NCBI GenBank assembly: GCA_015075185.1
Contig: JABTUW010000003.1
Span: 1,116,001 to 1,180,000, forward strand
Reading direction: 5' to 3'
Length of the DNA: 64,000 bases
Source of the DNA: Anaerolineales bacterium
Lineage (GTDB): Bacteria > Chloroflexota > Anaerolineae > 4572-78 > J111
Part shown: one piece after another, positions 1 through 9,187 of the stretch
Numbering within the stretch: the first letter of the stretch is position 1
Layout: each line of letters starts with the position of its first letter
Program-made: the position numbers and the translations under genes
The notes under the pieces: model-generated
Told to the model about the DNA's origin: nothing
Database searches by the model: none
What the model saw: only the letters and a program-made list of their open reading frames with translations

Positions 1-788
1 CCTCGGAAGAGACTTTCGACAGTGAGGGTATCAGCGGCGCGCCGCGCATGATAGCGGATGGCGCGCTCGAGGGCCTGGATGCCGTCATCGCTTTACACGT
101 GGACACGTCTATTGCAGCGGGGCAGATCAAAGTTGCGCCTGGGGTGGCCCAGGCCGCTGTGGATGACTTTCGGATTTATGTTCAGGGTCGGGGGGGCCAC
201 GCGGCCCGCCCCTTCGCCGGGCTGGACCCCATTTGGATGATGACTCAGGTGTTGCAAGGTTTATATGCCATCCCCTCGCGCCGGTTGAACCCCCTCCGCT
301 CCGGGATCGTCACCGTCGGAATTGTCAAGGCTGGTAGCGCCAACAACGTCATTCCTGCCGAAGCCTATATTGAGGGCACCTTACGCAGCCACGACGAGCA
401 AGTCCGGCTGCAACTGCGCGAAGAGGTTGAAAAGGCAGCGGCTATGGTCAAAGCCTGGGGCGGCGATTACCGGCTGGAATTTGATTTTGGCTATCCGCCG
501 CTGGTGAATAATCAGAAGGTAGCCGGTTGGCTGGCCCGGGTCGGGGCTGATTTGTTGGGGCGGGATCAGGTCATAGATAAAGATATGGTCAGTTTTGGGG
601 CGGAAGATTTTGCCTATATGACGGCCAAAGTGCCGGGAGCTATGTTCCGGTTGGGCGTAAAACCGTCTACTGTGACTTTCGGTGGTTTGCACGAGGCCAC
701 CTTTGACCTGGACGAGGAATCTTTACCCTTCGGCGCGGCCATGCTGGCCGAAACAGCTCTGCGATTTGTCAGAGGTGAGCTTGAGTAA
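1..788 (+). CDS. M20-family amidohydrolase, 3' part
   Basis: This is the C-terminal part of an M20 metallopeptidase/amidohydrolase of the type that hydrolyses N-acyl amino acids or hippurate-like amides in the cytoplasm. The reading frame is open from base 3 (SEETFDSEGISGAPRMI), so the start lies left of the window; the ATG at 48 is internal. Visible family features are the E-E near the left edge (second half of the metal-bridging motif), the His in the VQGRGGHAARP dimerisation-domain motif, and FGAEDFAYM, which carries the C-terminal metal ligand region. Roughly the first third of a normal ~390-residue protein is missing. It precedes a peptide ABC transporter in the same direction, which fits a role in cleaving imported peptides or amides. 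Confidence 0.85.
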   Translation, partial: SEETFDSEGISGAPRMIADGALEGLDAVIALHVDTSIAAGQIKVAPGVAQAAVDDFRIYVQGRGGHAARPFAGLDPIWMMTQVLQGLYAIPSRRLNPLRSGIVTVGIVKAGSANNVIPAEAYIEGTLRSHDEQVRLQLREEVEKAAAMVKAWGGDYRLEFDFGYPPLVNNQKVAGWLARVGADLLGRDQVIDKDMVSFGAEDFAYMTAKVPGAMFRLGVKPSTVTFGGLHEATFDLDEESLPFGAAMLAETALRFVRGELE

Positions 789-907
789 GCATCCTTAACG
801 TGGATTGACAAAGTTGAAGGGGGGTGGGCCAAAAAGATAGATCTATTTTTGACTCAAAGTTCTTTAGTCCAATTAACTTTTGAGGTAAATCTATTTAGGA
901 GGAGACT

Positions 908-2758
908 ATGCTAGCAAGACGACCCTGGTGGTCACTTATCGTCGTGATGGTAACATTATTATTTTTAGCGAGTTATGGTAGCGCCCAGCTCGCGCCGAAC
1001 GCCTCTGAGCAGGCCCAAACCGAAGCCACGCCGACTGCCACTGAAGAAGCTGGGGAAGCGATGGCTACGACTGAGGCCCCCGCAGCAGTCGTGCCGGATT
1101 GCGCTGACCTGCCTGCAGCGGTTGAAGCAGCGGCCACTGAGGAAGCGGCAGCCACTGAGGAAGCGACGGCTGAACCCGCTCCTGACAGTGGTAGTAAAGT
1201 GGTCAGGATCAGCTTTACCCAGGAACCCAGCGGTTCCTTTAATCCTCTCTACAGCGAGCACTGGTTTAGCTGGATTACCACGGCTCTCTGGCTGGAACGT
1301 CCCTGGAATTTTGATGAAAATGCGCAACCCTGCCTGGTGCACTTGACCGAGATGCCCAATATCGAAAACGGGGGCATTTCTGAGGATGGCCTGACCATGA
1401 CCTTCAAGTTGAAAGACGGCCTGACCTGGTCGGATGGCGAGCCGTATACCGCCGAGGATTGGATTTTCACCTGGCAGATGGTGATGGATGAAAATAATAC
1501 CGTTATTACCCGCTATCCGTACGATGAGTTTGTCGAGGATGTAAGCGCGCCCGATCCTCTGACCGTCGTCGTCAAGCTCAAAGAACCCTTCCCGGCCTGG
1601 CAGTCGGTCTTGTTTGTTAAACCCAACGGCTCGGCAATTTTACCCAAACATATCCTCGAGCCGGTTTTTGAGGCCGAAGGCACGCTGGACAACGCCGAGT
1701 GGAACCGCGCGCCTACGGTCGGCATTGGCCCCTTTGTCTTCAAAGAGTGGGAATCCGGCAGCCACTTCTCTTTTACGCGCAATGAAAACTACCACGGTGA
1801 ACTCGCCAAAGTGGACGAGGTCTTCTTCCGCATTCTGGCCGACGATGCCGCTCAGAACGCCGCCCTCAAAGCCGGCGACGTGGACATTGGTACCTTTGTC
1901 AGTTTTGCCGATATTCCTGATCTGCAAGAAAACGGCCTCAACATCATGAGCGCCTCGTCCGGCTATAACGAAGGCATGTGGTTTAACATGCGCGAAGACA
2001 GCGCCCACCCCGCCGTGCTCGACGTCAATGTCCGTAAGGCTGTCGCCCTGGGCTTTGACCGGGAGCAGATCACCGAGGATTTGCTCTTTGGCCTGACCCA
2101 GCCCAACGTCACTTTCTGGGATGGCTCGGCCTGGGTCAACCCCGACCTGCAGCCCTATCCGTACGACCCTGAGCAGGCCGAAGAATTATTGGATGAGGCC
2201 GGCTGGGTAGACAGCAACGGCGACGGCACCCGCGACAAGGACGGCGAGGAACTGGTGCTCCGCTACACCACCACCCCTCGACCCATACGCAAGGACACCC
2301 AGGCTGTGGTGCAGCAGCAACTGGCTGAAATTGGCATTGGCGTCGAGTTGTTTAATTTTGAAGGTGAAGTCTTTTTTGCCGGTTTTGCCGAGGGGGGGCC
2401 TGTCGCCACCGGCGAGACAGACATGGCGAGCTGGTCTAACGTGAGCGCCTTCCCTGACCCGAACACCCAGGATTGGCTGTGCAATCAGGTCCCCACCGAT
2501 GAGAATCCCTCCGGCACCAACTGGTTTATTTGCGACGAGGAACTCGACGCGCTCTTCCAACAGCAGTCGGTGGAGATTGACTCCGAAAAGCGCCTGGATT
2601 TAATGTACCAGATTCAGCAGATCATGTACGACAACGTCTACTACATTGGGCTGTGGGGCGATCAAGATCAATGGGCGGTCAACCCACGCCTGACCGGGAT
2701 AAAGTTCTCCGGCGTCAACCCCTTCTTCAACGCCAACCAGTGGGACATTAGCGAGTAG
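908..2758 (+). CDS. ABC transporter substrate-binding protein, family 5 (peptide/opine)
   Basis: Extracellular solute-binding protein of family 5 (DppA/OppA type), 616 residues. The N-terminus has a basic start, a hydrophobic signal segment (about 8-26), then a ~70-residue linker rich in Ala, Glu and Thr, as in surface-anchored binding proteins of monoderms. No clear lipobox Cys follows the signal, so it may be released or held by its uncleaved signal. The binding domain begins near residue 97 (VVRISFTQEP) and includes the family's GLTWSDGEPYTAEDW segment and a GWVDSNGDGTRDKDGEE acidic turn. A good RBS (AGGAGG) sits at 898-903. Two permeases follow, but no ATPase gene is seen. Substrate is not determinable; peptides are most likely from the neighbours. 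Confidence 0.9.
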   Translation: MLARRPWWSLIVVMVTLLFLASYGSAQLAPNASEQAQTEATPTATEEAGEAMATTEAPAAVVPDCADLPAAVEAAATEEAAATEEATAEPAPDSGSKVVRISFTQEPSGSFNPLYSEHWFSWITTALWLERPWNFDENAQPCLVHLTEMPNIENGGISEDGLTMTFKLKDGLTWSDGEPYTAEDWIFTWQMVMDENNTVITRYPYDEFVEDVSAPDPLTVVVKLKEPFPAWQSVLFVKPNGSAILPKHILEPVFEAEGTLDNAEWNRAPTVGIGPFVFKEWESGSHFSFTRNENYHGELAKVDEVFFRILADDAAQNAALKAGDVDIGTFVSFADIPDLQENGLNIMSASSGYNEGMWFNMREDSAHPAVLDVNVRKAVALGFDREQITEDLLFGLTQPNVTFWDGSAWVNPDLQPYPYDPEQAEELLDEAGWVDSNGDGTRDKDGEELVLRYTTTPRPIRKDTQAVVQQQLAEIGIGVELFNFEGEVFFAGFAEGGPVATGETDMASWSNVSAFPDPNTQDWLCNQVPTDENPSGTNWFICDEELDALFQQQSVEIDSEKRLDLMYQIQQIMYDNVYYIGLWGDQDQWAVNPRLTGIKFSGVNPFFNANQWDISE

Positions 2759-2822
2759 CAAGTAGCAAAGTAACAAGTAGCAGGTAGCAAAATAGCAATT
2801 TTGCTACCCTGCTACTTGCTAC
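2755..2822. repeat. Intergenic hairpin built from TAGCAAG-like words
   Basis: The left arm repeats GTAGCAAGTAGC-type words (2755-2790) and the right arm carries the complement (TTTTGCTACCCTGCT, then GCTACTTGCTAC at 2811-2822). It starts at the stop codon of the binding protein and ends just before the permease, so it can form a strong hairpin in the mRNA between them. Such hairpins often set a high binding-protein to permease ratio; that role is an inference. Related elements lie at 4850-4921, 28074-28130 and 52321-52395. Confidence 0.75.
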
Positions 2823-2841
2823 CCAATGGAGTAACGTCGTT

Positions 2842-3873
2842 ATGACTACCTACATCATCCGCCGCCTCTTGCAGGCAATTCCGTTACTCTTGATTATCAC
2901 CTTTGTGCTGTTTATATTGACAAGCAACATGGGCGACCCCCTGGCGACGCTGGGGGGTCGCCAGCGCATCCGGGCGGCCGACCGGGAGCGGCTGATGCGC
3001 CAGTTTGGCCTGGACCAGCCGGTAGCCGTCCAGTATGTTTACTGGCTTATCGGCAATGATTGGACCCAGATAGATAAAGATGGCGATGGTGTGGGCGACG
3101 AACCGGGCAAACGCAAAGGGGTGCTGCGCGGTGATTTCGGCCCTTCCCTCGTTACCCGTCGCCCCGCGTTGGACATCATTCTGGAACGGCTGCCGAATAC
3201 CTTATTGCTTATGCTGCCCGCGGAATTCTTGATTATCATCTTTTCGCTGGTGGTGGGCATTTATTCAGCCCTGCGGCAATACTCGTTTGTTGACAATCTC
3301 CTGACCTCCTTCTCTTTTATCGGTTACTCGATGCCGGTTTTCTGGCTGGCCCTTATGCTGATGTATATTTTTGCCGTCAATTTTAAGGCCTGGGGTCTGC
3401 CCTATTTGCCCACCGTCGGCATGTTCGAGCCGGAAGTGGGCAAAACAGTCCAGCAGGTCTTGTGGCACATGGTTTTGCCGCTGGCCACCTTAACCATCAT
3501 CAGTGTGGCTGGCTACAGCCGCTACGTTCGGGCCTCGATGCTGGAAGTGATTCACCAGGATTACATCCGCACGGCCAGGGCCAAAGGGCTGCCAAGGCGG
3601 ATGGTTGTTTACGGCCATGCCCTTAAAAATGCTTCCCTGCCCTTAGTCACCATTGTCGGCCTGGATTTGCCGCTGCTGCTGGCCGGGGCGATTGTGACCG
3701 AGAGTATTTTTGCCTGGCCGGGCATGGGCCGTCTCTTTATTGATCACACCGAACGGGCCGACATAGCCGTTATTATGGGGATTATGGTCATGATCTCGGT
3801 GGCGGTGGTTTTTTTCCAAATTGTGACCGATTTGGTTTATGCCTACCTTGACCCGCGTATTCGTTTGGCTTAG
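2842..3873 (+). CDS. Peptide ABC transporter permease, DppB/OppB type
   Basis: Membrane permease of 343 residues with about six transmembrane segments. The N-terminus MTTYIIRRLLQAIPLLLIIT is typical of DppB. The cytoplasmic EAA loop that contacts the ATPase is seen around residues 230-245 (DYIRTARAKGLPRRMVVYGH). An unusual hydrophilic insertion around residues 74-93 carries DKDGDGVGDEPG, a DxDxDG calcium-loop-like string, in the first extracytoplasmic loop. It is followed 20 bp later by its partner permease. The substrate is presumably a peptide or similar amide, set by the preceding binding protein. Confidence 0.92.
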   Translation: MTTYIIRRLLQAIPLLLIITFVLFILTSNMGDPLATLGGRQRIRAADRERLMRQFGLDQPVAVQYVYWLIGNDWTQIDKDGDGVGDEPGKRKGVLRGDFGPSLVTRRPALDIILERLPNTLLLMLPAEFLIIIFSLVVGIYSALRQYSFVDNLLTSFSFIGYSMPVFWLALMLMYIFAVNFKAWGLPYLPTVGMFEPEVGKTVQQVLWHMVLPLATLTIISVAGYSRYVRASMLEVIHQDYIRTARAKGLPRRMVVYGHALKNASLPLVTIVGLDLPLLLAGAIVTESIFAWPGMGRLFIDHTERADIAVIMGIMVMISVAVVFFQIVTDLVYAYLDPRIRLA

Positions 3874-3893
3874 GAGCGTTTGAAAGAGTTAAC

Positions 3894-4847
3894 ATGACCA
3901 CGGTTACAGCTACTTCCTCCACGGCTCCGCTAAGCCGGGCCGACTTGGCGGCTAAACCTGTTCTCTCGCCGGGAAAGCTGGTCTGGCTGCGCTTTCGCCG
4001 CCATAAAATGGCTATCGTTGGCATTGTCATTCTGCTGGTGATCCTCCTGTACATTACCGTGGGATCTATTTTTATGCCGGAGTCCTATGCCAACTTTAAC
4101 AATACCAAAATCAAGTTACAGCCGCCCAGCCTGGACCACCCCTTTGGCACCGACAGCGTGGGGCGCGACCTGATGGCCCGGACGATCTCAGGCGGTCAAA
4201 TTTCGCTGGTGATTGGGGTATCGGCCATGCTGGTGGCTTTGGTGTTGGGCACCTTGGTTGGAGCGATAGCCGGCTACTACGGCGGTATCATTGACAGCAT
4301 TCTGATGCGCTTCACCGAAGCAGTTTTCAACATTCCCCAGTTGTTCCTGCTGATTGTCGTTGGTAAATTTTTTGCCATGGACATTAACGCCATCGAGCTT
4401 TTTGGCCGGACATTCAGCGGTAGCGTCCTGGTCATCATCCTGATTATTGGCTTGACCAGTTGGACCTACCTGGCCCGTATCGTCCGCGCCCAATTTCTGT
4501 CGCTTAAAGAGCGCGATTATATTTACGCCGCGCGGGCGATTGGCACCTCGAACGGGCCGATCATCTTCCGCCATATTTTGCCCAACAGCCTGGCCCCGAT
4601 CATCGTTGCCGCCACGCTTGGGGTCGCCTCGGCCATTTTAGCCGAAGCCTATGTCAGCTTTTTGGGGCTAGGAGTCCAGGCGCCAACGGCCAGTTGGGGC
4701 AACCTGCTGGTCAGTTCCTATGACCGCCTGCAAACCGCGCCGTGGCTGTGGATTTTTCCGGGCCTGCTCATTACCCTGACCGTCCTGGCGATCAATTTTG
4801 TCGGCGATGGCTTACGAGACGCGCTGGACCCACGCACGCAAATTTAG
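3894..4847 (+). CDS. Peptide ABC transporter permease, DppC/OppC type
   Basis: Second permease subunit, 317 residues. The N-terminal cytoplasmic tail of about 35 residues is followed by TM1 and the extracytoplasmic segment with HPFGTDSVGRDLMAR, a hallmark of DppC/OppC. The EAA loop is visible as ERDYIYAARAIGTSNGPIIF (about residues 204-223). It pairs with the upstream DppB-like permease; the operon ends here against a convergent gene, with a hairpin between them. No OppD/OppF ATPases occur in the window, so they must be encoded elsewhere or shared. Confidence 0.92.
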   Translation: MTTVTATSSTAPLSRADLAAKPVLSPGKLVWLRFRRHKMAIVGIVILLVILLYITVGSIFMPESYANFNNTKIKLQPPSLDHPFGTDSVGRDLMARTISGGQISLVIGVSAMLVALVLGTLVGAIAGYYGGIIDSILMRFTEAVFNIPQLFLLIVVGKFFAMDINAIELFGRTFSGSVLVIILIIGLTSWTYLARIVRAQFLSLKERDYIYAARAIGTSNGPIIFRHILPNSLAPIIVAATLGVASAILAEAYVSFLGLGVQAPTASWGNLLVSSYDRLQTAPWLWIFPGLLITLTVLAINFVGDGLRDALDPRTQI

Positions 4848-4849
4848 CA

Positions 4850-4921
4850 GATAGAGGATAGTGGATAGTAGATAGAGAATAGAGGATAGCAGGTATCTTT
4901 CTATCTACTATCTTCTATCTT
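4850..4921. repeat. Palindrome of GATAG-type words between convergent genes
   Basis: The left arm repeats AGATAGAGGATAG-like words and the right arm is its complement (TCTATCTACTATCTTCTATC). It separates the convergent permease and dehydrogenase genes and can act as a bidirectional terminator. The last seven or so codons of the dehydrogenase are written in this repeat, so the element defines that protein's C-terminus. Confidence 0.65.
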
Positions 4922-5884
4922 CAGTCGGGAAGGGTGAGGATGGTTAACTGCAAACCTCGGCGGCTCACCGGATAATATCCGTACCGCCTCTTCTGCCGTT
5001 CGCTGGTGGAGCGCCCGGACGCTGGCGGTGGAGTACCAGGCGGCATGAGGGGTGATCAATACCTGGGGATGGTTAAAGAGGGGATCAGGTGTGACCGGCG
5101 GCTCCGTTTCCCACACGTCGAAAGCCAGGCCGCTCAACTGCCCGCTCTCCAGCGCGGCACGAGCGGCCGGCATGTCCACCAAATCGGCGCGCGAAACGTT
5201 GACCAGTAGCGCCCCCGGCTTCATCTGAGCAAAAGCGGCTTGGGTCAGGAGCGGCTGTTTTCCTGCCTGGCTGGGCAGGTGCAGCGAAATAATATCGGCC
5301 TGGGCCAGTAGGCTGGCCAGGGAGACCGGCTCGACCCCCCGCGCCTGAATTTGCTCCGGCGGGATGAACGGGTCGTACCCCAGCACGCGCAGCCCAAACG
5401 CTTTGGCCCGTTGCGCTACCCTGGAACCAATCCGCCCCATGCCGATCAACCCCAGGACGGTCCCTTGCAGCGGGCGGGGCGCGCCGGCGCAGTCAAAATT
5501 CCACCCTCCCTGCCGGACCTCGGCAGTGAGCCGGGTCAGGTTGCGCCAGGCGGCTAATATCAACAGCATGGTGTGGTCGGCCACCTCGTCGGCGCAGTAG
5601 TCGCCGGCGTTGCAGACTAATATACCCAGTTCCGTCGCCGCCGCAACATCAATATGGTCCCAGCCGGTGCTGCAGGTGACGATCAACTTCAACTGGGGCC
5701 GCTGCCGCAGCAGGTCGCCGGGGACATGCAGCAGGCCCACCAGCAGCGCCTCGGCCTCATGGCTGGCCTCAACTAGTTCTTCCGGCATGCGGCAGGGCCG
5801 AAAAGCAAAGCTTTTGCCGGCAGCTTCGACAATGTCCCGCTCGATCAGGCCGTCAGAAGAGTCGTCGGTGCAAATAATGGTCAT
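4901..5884 (-). CDS. D-2-hydroxyacid dehydrogenase
   Basis: NAD(P)-dependent D-isomer-specific 2-hydroxyacid dehydrogenase (phosphoglycerate/glyoxylate reductase superfamily), 327 residues, cytoplasmic. The Rossmann motif GLIGMGRIGSRVA lies near residues 146-158. The catalytic triad can be placed as Arg in VNVSRADLVD (about 229-238), Glu in WETEPP and His in ITPHAAW. The substrate cannot be deduced. It lies convergent to the peptide transporter and next to an aminotransferase, which would fit reduction of a 2-oxo acid made from amino acids. The C-terminal tail is encoded by the neighbouring palindrome. It could also be a SerA-like enzyme, but it lacks the regulatory ACT domain. Confidence 0.85.
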   Translation of the reverse strand: MTIICTDDSSDGLIERDIVEAAGKSFAFRPCRMPEELVEASHEAEALLVGLLHVPGDLLRQRPQLKLIVTCSTGWDHIDVAAATELGILVCNAGDYCADEVADHTMLLILAAWRNLTRLTAEVRQGGWNFDCAGAPRPLQGTVLGLIGMGRIGSRVAQRAKAFGLRVLGYDPFIPPEQIQARGVEPVSLASLLAQADIISLHLPSQAGKQPLLTQAAFAQMKPGALLVNVSRADLVDMPAARAALESGQLSGLAFDVWETEPPVTPDPLFNHPQVLITPHAAWYSTASVRALHQRTAEEAVRILSGEPPRFAVNHPHPSRLKIEDSR

Positions 5885-6150
5885 TGTAAGTTTGCCACTT
5901 GGAGAAAGTAGGGAACTAAGTGCAAAAAATGCAAATCCATTTCGGATATCGGAGTAAAAAAGTGTACTTTTTCACTCCGATTTTAAACATACCACCGATA
6001 CCCTTCTACTGCAAAGATACCCCTTTGAGGCGAGTACATCTAGTGAAAAGACAGCAGAATAATAAGAGTATATAAAATTCCCTGTCTACACTCGCCTCAC
6101 GCAAGTGCAGGCTGTCTACCGTTTACTGTCTACTATTTTTAAGGAGTTCC

Positions 6151-7290
6151 ATGTCTATCCTGCAAACAACACAGCTCAACATCCCCGCCGGTATGATTGA
6201 CTTTGGCGTCGGCCAGCCATCGCTGTCGTTATTACCTCAGACCGCGCTGAAGCAGGCCGCCGAACACTGCTTGAGCCAGGGCGATGCGTCGTTCCTGCAA
6301 TATGGGGCCGAACAGGGCGACGGTTATTTCCGGCTCACCCTGGTCCGGTTTCTTACTAAACATTATGGCCTGCCGGTCGAAGCCGACCAACTCCTGATTA
6401 CATCGGGCGCCTCCCAGGCGCTCGACCTGATCTGCACTCGCTTTACCCAGCCCGGCGATACCATTTTTGTCGAGGAGCCGACTTATTTCCTGGCGCTGTT
6501 GATCTTCCGCGACTACCGCCTCAACCTGGTCGGCATTCCTATGGACGAAAACGGCCTGATCGTCGAGGCGCTGGAGGAAAAGCTAGCCCAACACCGGCCC
6601 GTCTTTCTCTATACCATCCCGGCGTTTCACAATCCTTCGGCGGCCACGCTCTCAGCCGAGCGCCGCGAGCGGCTGCTCCGGTTGAGTCAAGAACACAACT
6701 TCCTCATCGTCGCCGACGAGGTCTACCAGATGCTCGATTATACCACGCCGCCGCCGCCACCGTTGGCTGCCCATATTGACACCAACCAGGTCATATCCCT
6801 GGGTTCGTTTTCCAAAATTACGGCCCCTGGCCTGCGCCTGGGCTGGGTCCAGGCAGCGCCCACTCGACTCGACCCACTGCTTCACGCCGGGCTACTGGAA
6901 AGCGGGGGCGGGCTTAACCCGTTCACCTCGGCGGTGGTGCAGAGTTTGATCGAATTGGGCCTGCAGGATGAGTGTCTGGTCCACTTGAAAGCCGTATACC
7001 ACGAACGGTCCACTGCTTTGAGCGCCGCCTTACGCCGGCAAGTACCGGCCCTCTCTTTTGCCGAACCCGGCGGCGGTTTTTTCATCTGGCTGCGTCTGCC
7101 GGAGGGTTGGAACGCCCAGGACATCCTGTTTAAAGCCAGGCAGCATAATGTCAGTTTTCAACCGGGGATCAAGTTCTCCAGTGCGCAAGGACTGCACAAC
7201 TATCTGCGCTTGAGCTTTGCCTATTATGATACGGCCGAATTGCTTGAGGGCGTTTCTCGCTTGGCCGAGGTGATGAGTAAAGATACATAA
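6151..7290 (+). CDS. PLP-dependent aminotransferase, class I/II
   Basis: Fold-type I aminotransferase of 379 residues, similar to the 2-aminoadipate/aromatic (LysN, MocR C-domain) group, cytoplasmic. It shows the substrate-side motif DFGVGQPSLSLLP at the N-terminus, TSGASQALDLI for the cofactor phosphate, the Asp-Glu in IVADEVYQML and the PLP lysine in SLGSFSKITAPGLRLGW (about residues 219-224). The start has an AAGGAG RBS (6140-6145). No N-terminal GntR domain is present, so it is an enzyme and not a MocR regulator. The next gene begins about 20 bp downstream, so the two are probably co-transcribed. Confidence 0.9.
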   Translation: MSILQTTQLNIPAGMIDFGVGQPSLSLLPQTALKQAAEHCLSQGDASFLQYGAEQGDGYFRLTLVRFLTKHYGLPVEADQLLITSGASQALDLICTRFTQPGDTIFVEEPTYFLALLIFRDYRLNLVGIPMDENGLIVEALEEKLAQHRPVFLYTIPAFHNPSAATLSAERRERLLRLSQEHNFLIVADEVYQMLDYTTPPPPPLAAHIDTNQVISLGSFSKITAPGLRLGWVQAAPTRLDPLLHAGLLESGGGLNPFTSAVVQSLIELGLQDECLVHLKAVYHERSTALSAALRRQVPALSFAEPGGGFFIWLRLPEGWNAQDILFKARQHNVSFQPGIKFSSAQGLHNYLRLSFAYYDTAELLEGVSRLAEVMSKDT

Positions 7291-7310
7291 ATCCATTGCG
7301 GAGCGTAAAA

Positions 7311-8138
7311 ATGAAAACCTGGCGTTACGATCACTTAACCTGGCCGGAGATGAATGAAGCTCTGGCCAGAGACCCCCAGCCGGTGGTGCTGATCCCCTTC
7401 GGCGCGGTGGAGGACCACGGCCCGCACCTGCCCCTCTCCACCGACAACGATATTCTGGCCGGAATTTTGGAGGAAGTTGGCCGCCGGGCCGCCGGCGACA
7501 TTTTGGTGCTGCCGACCATCCCTTTTGGCCTGGACGAGCATCACATGGATTTCCCCGGCACGATTGCCGTAGACATTGAAACCTGCCTGGCCTACATCTC
7601 GCAGGTGGCGATCAGCGTGGCCCGGCACGGCTTCAAGCACATCCTGATTGTTAACGGCCACGGCTCCAACCACAGCATCGCTGATCTGGCGGCGCGGAAG
7701 TGCGTCATCGTGACCGGGGCCAAGTGCGGGGCCATGAGTCCCAACGCGGCCATTGACCCTTCGCTGTGCGCCGATGTGCTGGAAAATGGCCGGCGCGGCG
7801 GGCCGGGCAGCGTCAGCCACGCCTGCGAGTACGAAACCGCTATGATGCTGCACTTGCAGCCCCACCTGGTGCAGATGGACAAGGCCGAGCGCGACATCGG
7901 CCAGCAGGCGGGCAAATATTTTAACTGGGACCTGGGCCGGCCCAGCTCGATTATGTGGCAGGATTGGTGGAGCCGCATCAGCCGGGCCGGGGTGGCCGGG
8001 GATGCCAGCGCGGCCACCGCCGAGTTTGGCCGGGAGTTATGGGAAGTGACGGTCGAGCGGTTTATCGAATTATGCCGGGAGTTTCGGAGTTTTGAGAATC
8101 CACCCCGGGTAGATCATCATCTTGGAGTTAAACAATGA
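7311..8138 (+). CDS. Creatininase-family amidohydrolase
   Basis: Member of the creatininase/creatinine amidohydrolase family (which also includes MftE and FAPy deformylase), 275 residues. Metal-binding signatures are visible: GAVEDHGPHLPLSTDND near residue 30 and the NGHGSNHS motif near 110. A TTG at 7296 extends the frame, but the ATG at 7311 is preferred because GGAG at 7300-7303 is correctly placed. The gene is 20 bp behind an aminotransferase and overlaps the next membrane-protein gene by four bases. The true substrate is unknown; hydrolysis of a cyclic amide or formamide is the family role. Confidence 0.88.
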   Translation: MKTWRYDHLTWPEMNEALARDPQPVVLIPFGAVEDHGPHLPLSTDNDILAGILEEVGRRAAGDILVLPTIPFGLDEHHMDFPGTIAVDIETCLAYISQVAISVARHGFKHILIVNGHGSNHSIADLAARKCVIVTGAKCGAMSPNAAIDPSLCADVLENGRRGGPGSVSHACEYETAMMLHLQPHLVQMDKAERDIGQQAGKYFNWDLGRPSSIMWQDWWSRISRAGVAGDASAATAEFGRELWEVTVERFIELCREFRSFENPPRVDHHLGVKQ

Positions 8139-8707
8139 TGCTTTCTCCACTGATCAATTTTATCATTGGCCTGGCCGTATTGTTGTTTGGGCGTCACTTA
8201 TTCTGGTTGTTTGTAGCGGTAGCCGGTTTTGTGTTCGGGGTGATGGTCGCACCTCAGTTGCTGCCCGGCCAGCCGGACTGGCTAATTTTGCTAGTGGCCC
8301 TGGTGCTGGGATTAGTGGGTTTGCTTTTGGCCGTGGTGGTGCAGCATATCGCTATAGCCCTGGCCGGGTTTATCTTTGGCGGTTACGCCCTGTTGTCGCT
8401 GCTGGTGGCGGTGGGGCTGAGGGTAAGTCCCTGGGAATGGCTGATCTACATCATTGGGGGGATTATTGGCGCCATACTGGTGCTTTACCTGTTTGATCCG
8501 GCCTTGATTGTGCTGTCATCTCTAGCCGGGGCTAGCCTGGTAACAGAGGCGGTCAGGCTTTCGGGGGTTGTCACGCTTACCCCACCGTTTGACTTGGCGC
8601 TGTGGGTGGTTCTGGTGATCGTAGGGATTGTTTTCCAGGCCGGTTTGATGTTTTGGCAGCCGCCCGAACGGCGCCAGGTCAGGCGGAGATACCGCCGCTC
8701 ATCCTAA
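8135..8707 (+). CDS. Multi-pass membrane protein, TMEM198/DUF4203-like
   Basis: A 190-residue integral membrane protein made almost entirely of hydrophobic stretches (about six to seven TM segments) separated by Gly-rich turns, ending in a short Arg-rich cytoplasmic tail (RRQVRRRYRRSS). The pattern resembles the DUF4203/TMEM198 group, whose function is not known. Its ATG overlaps the stop of the preceding creatininase gene (ATGA), so it is translationally coupled to it. Confidence 0.65.
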   Translation: MMLSPLINFIIGLAVLLFGRHLFWLFVAVAGFVFGVMVAPQLLPGQPDWLILLVALVLGLVGLLLAVVVQHIAIALAGFIFGGYALLSLLVAVGLRVSPWEWLIYIIGGIIGAILVLYLFDPALIVLSSLAGASLVTEAVRLSGVVTLTPPFDLALWVVLVIVGIVFQAGLMFWQPPERRQVRRRYRRSS

Positions 8708-8726
8708 CGAAGCTCTATAACCTGCC

Positions 8727-9083
8727 TCATATCCACTGCTCGCCGGCGGTGCGCTCGTTCCGCACGTTGCCGGTGTTGACCGTAGATTTCGGCTCGATCA
8801 GGACAACGTGCACCTCTTCTTCGGCCACGGGCAGATGTTCGACGCCTTTGGGGATGATGAGCAGCTCGCCCTCTTCCAGCCACACGTCGCGGTCGCGGAA
8901 CTTGATCAGCAGCCTGCCCTTGACCACCCAGAAGAGTTCGTCCTCGGCCTCATGGTGATGCCAGACAAACTCACCTTTGAGCTTGGCCAGTTTAACGTAG
9001 GCGTCGTTGAGTTCGCCGGCAATGCGGGGACTCCAGGTTTCGTTAAACAGGTTGAACTTTTGGGTTAGATTTACCTTCTCCAT
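8727..9083 (-). CDS. Cupin-domain protein
   Basis: Single-domain cupin of 118 residues. The two cupin motifs are visible: FVWHHHEAEDELFWVVKG with three consecutive His and a Glu (about residues 39-56), and a degenerate second motif around IPKGVEHLPVAEE with one His. The metal site is therefore plausibly intact (His, His, Glu, His). Family members are isomerases, dioxygenases or small-molecule sensors; the substrate cannot be told. It ends about 20 bp from the convergent membrane-protein gene. Confidence 0.85.
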   Translation of the reverse strand: MEKVNLTQKFNLFNETWSPRIAGELNDAYVKLAKLKGEFVWHHHEAEDELFWVVKGRLLIKFRDRDVWLEEGELLIIPKGVEHLPVAEEEVHVVLIEPKSTVNTGNVRNERTAGEQWI

Positions 9084-9187
9084 TATTTGCTCCTGCTTCT
9101 CGCTTAACCCTGATAAGGCCCACCGACCTCACCCCAGCCCCACTGAGGCATCGGCGCTTGAAGATTCGGCTCAACGCCCGGCTGTGA

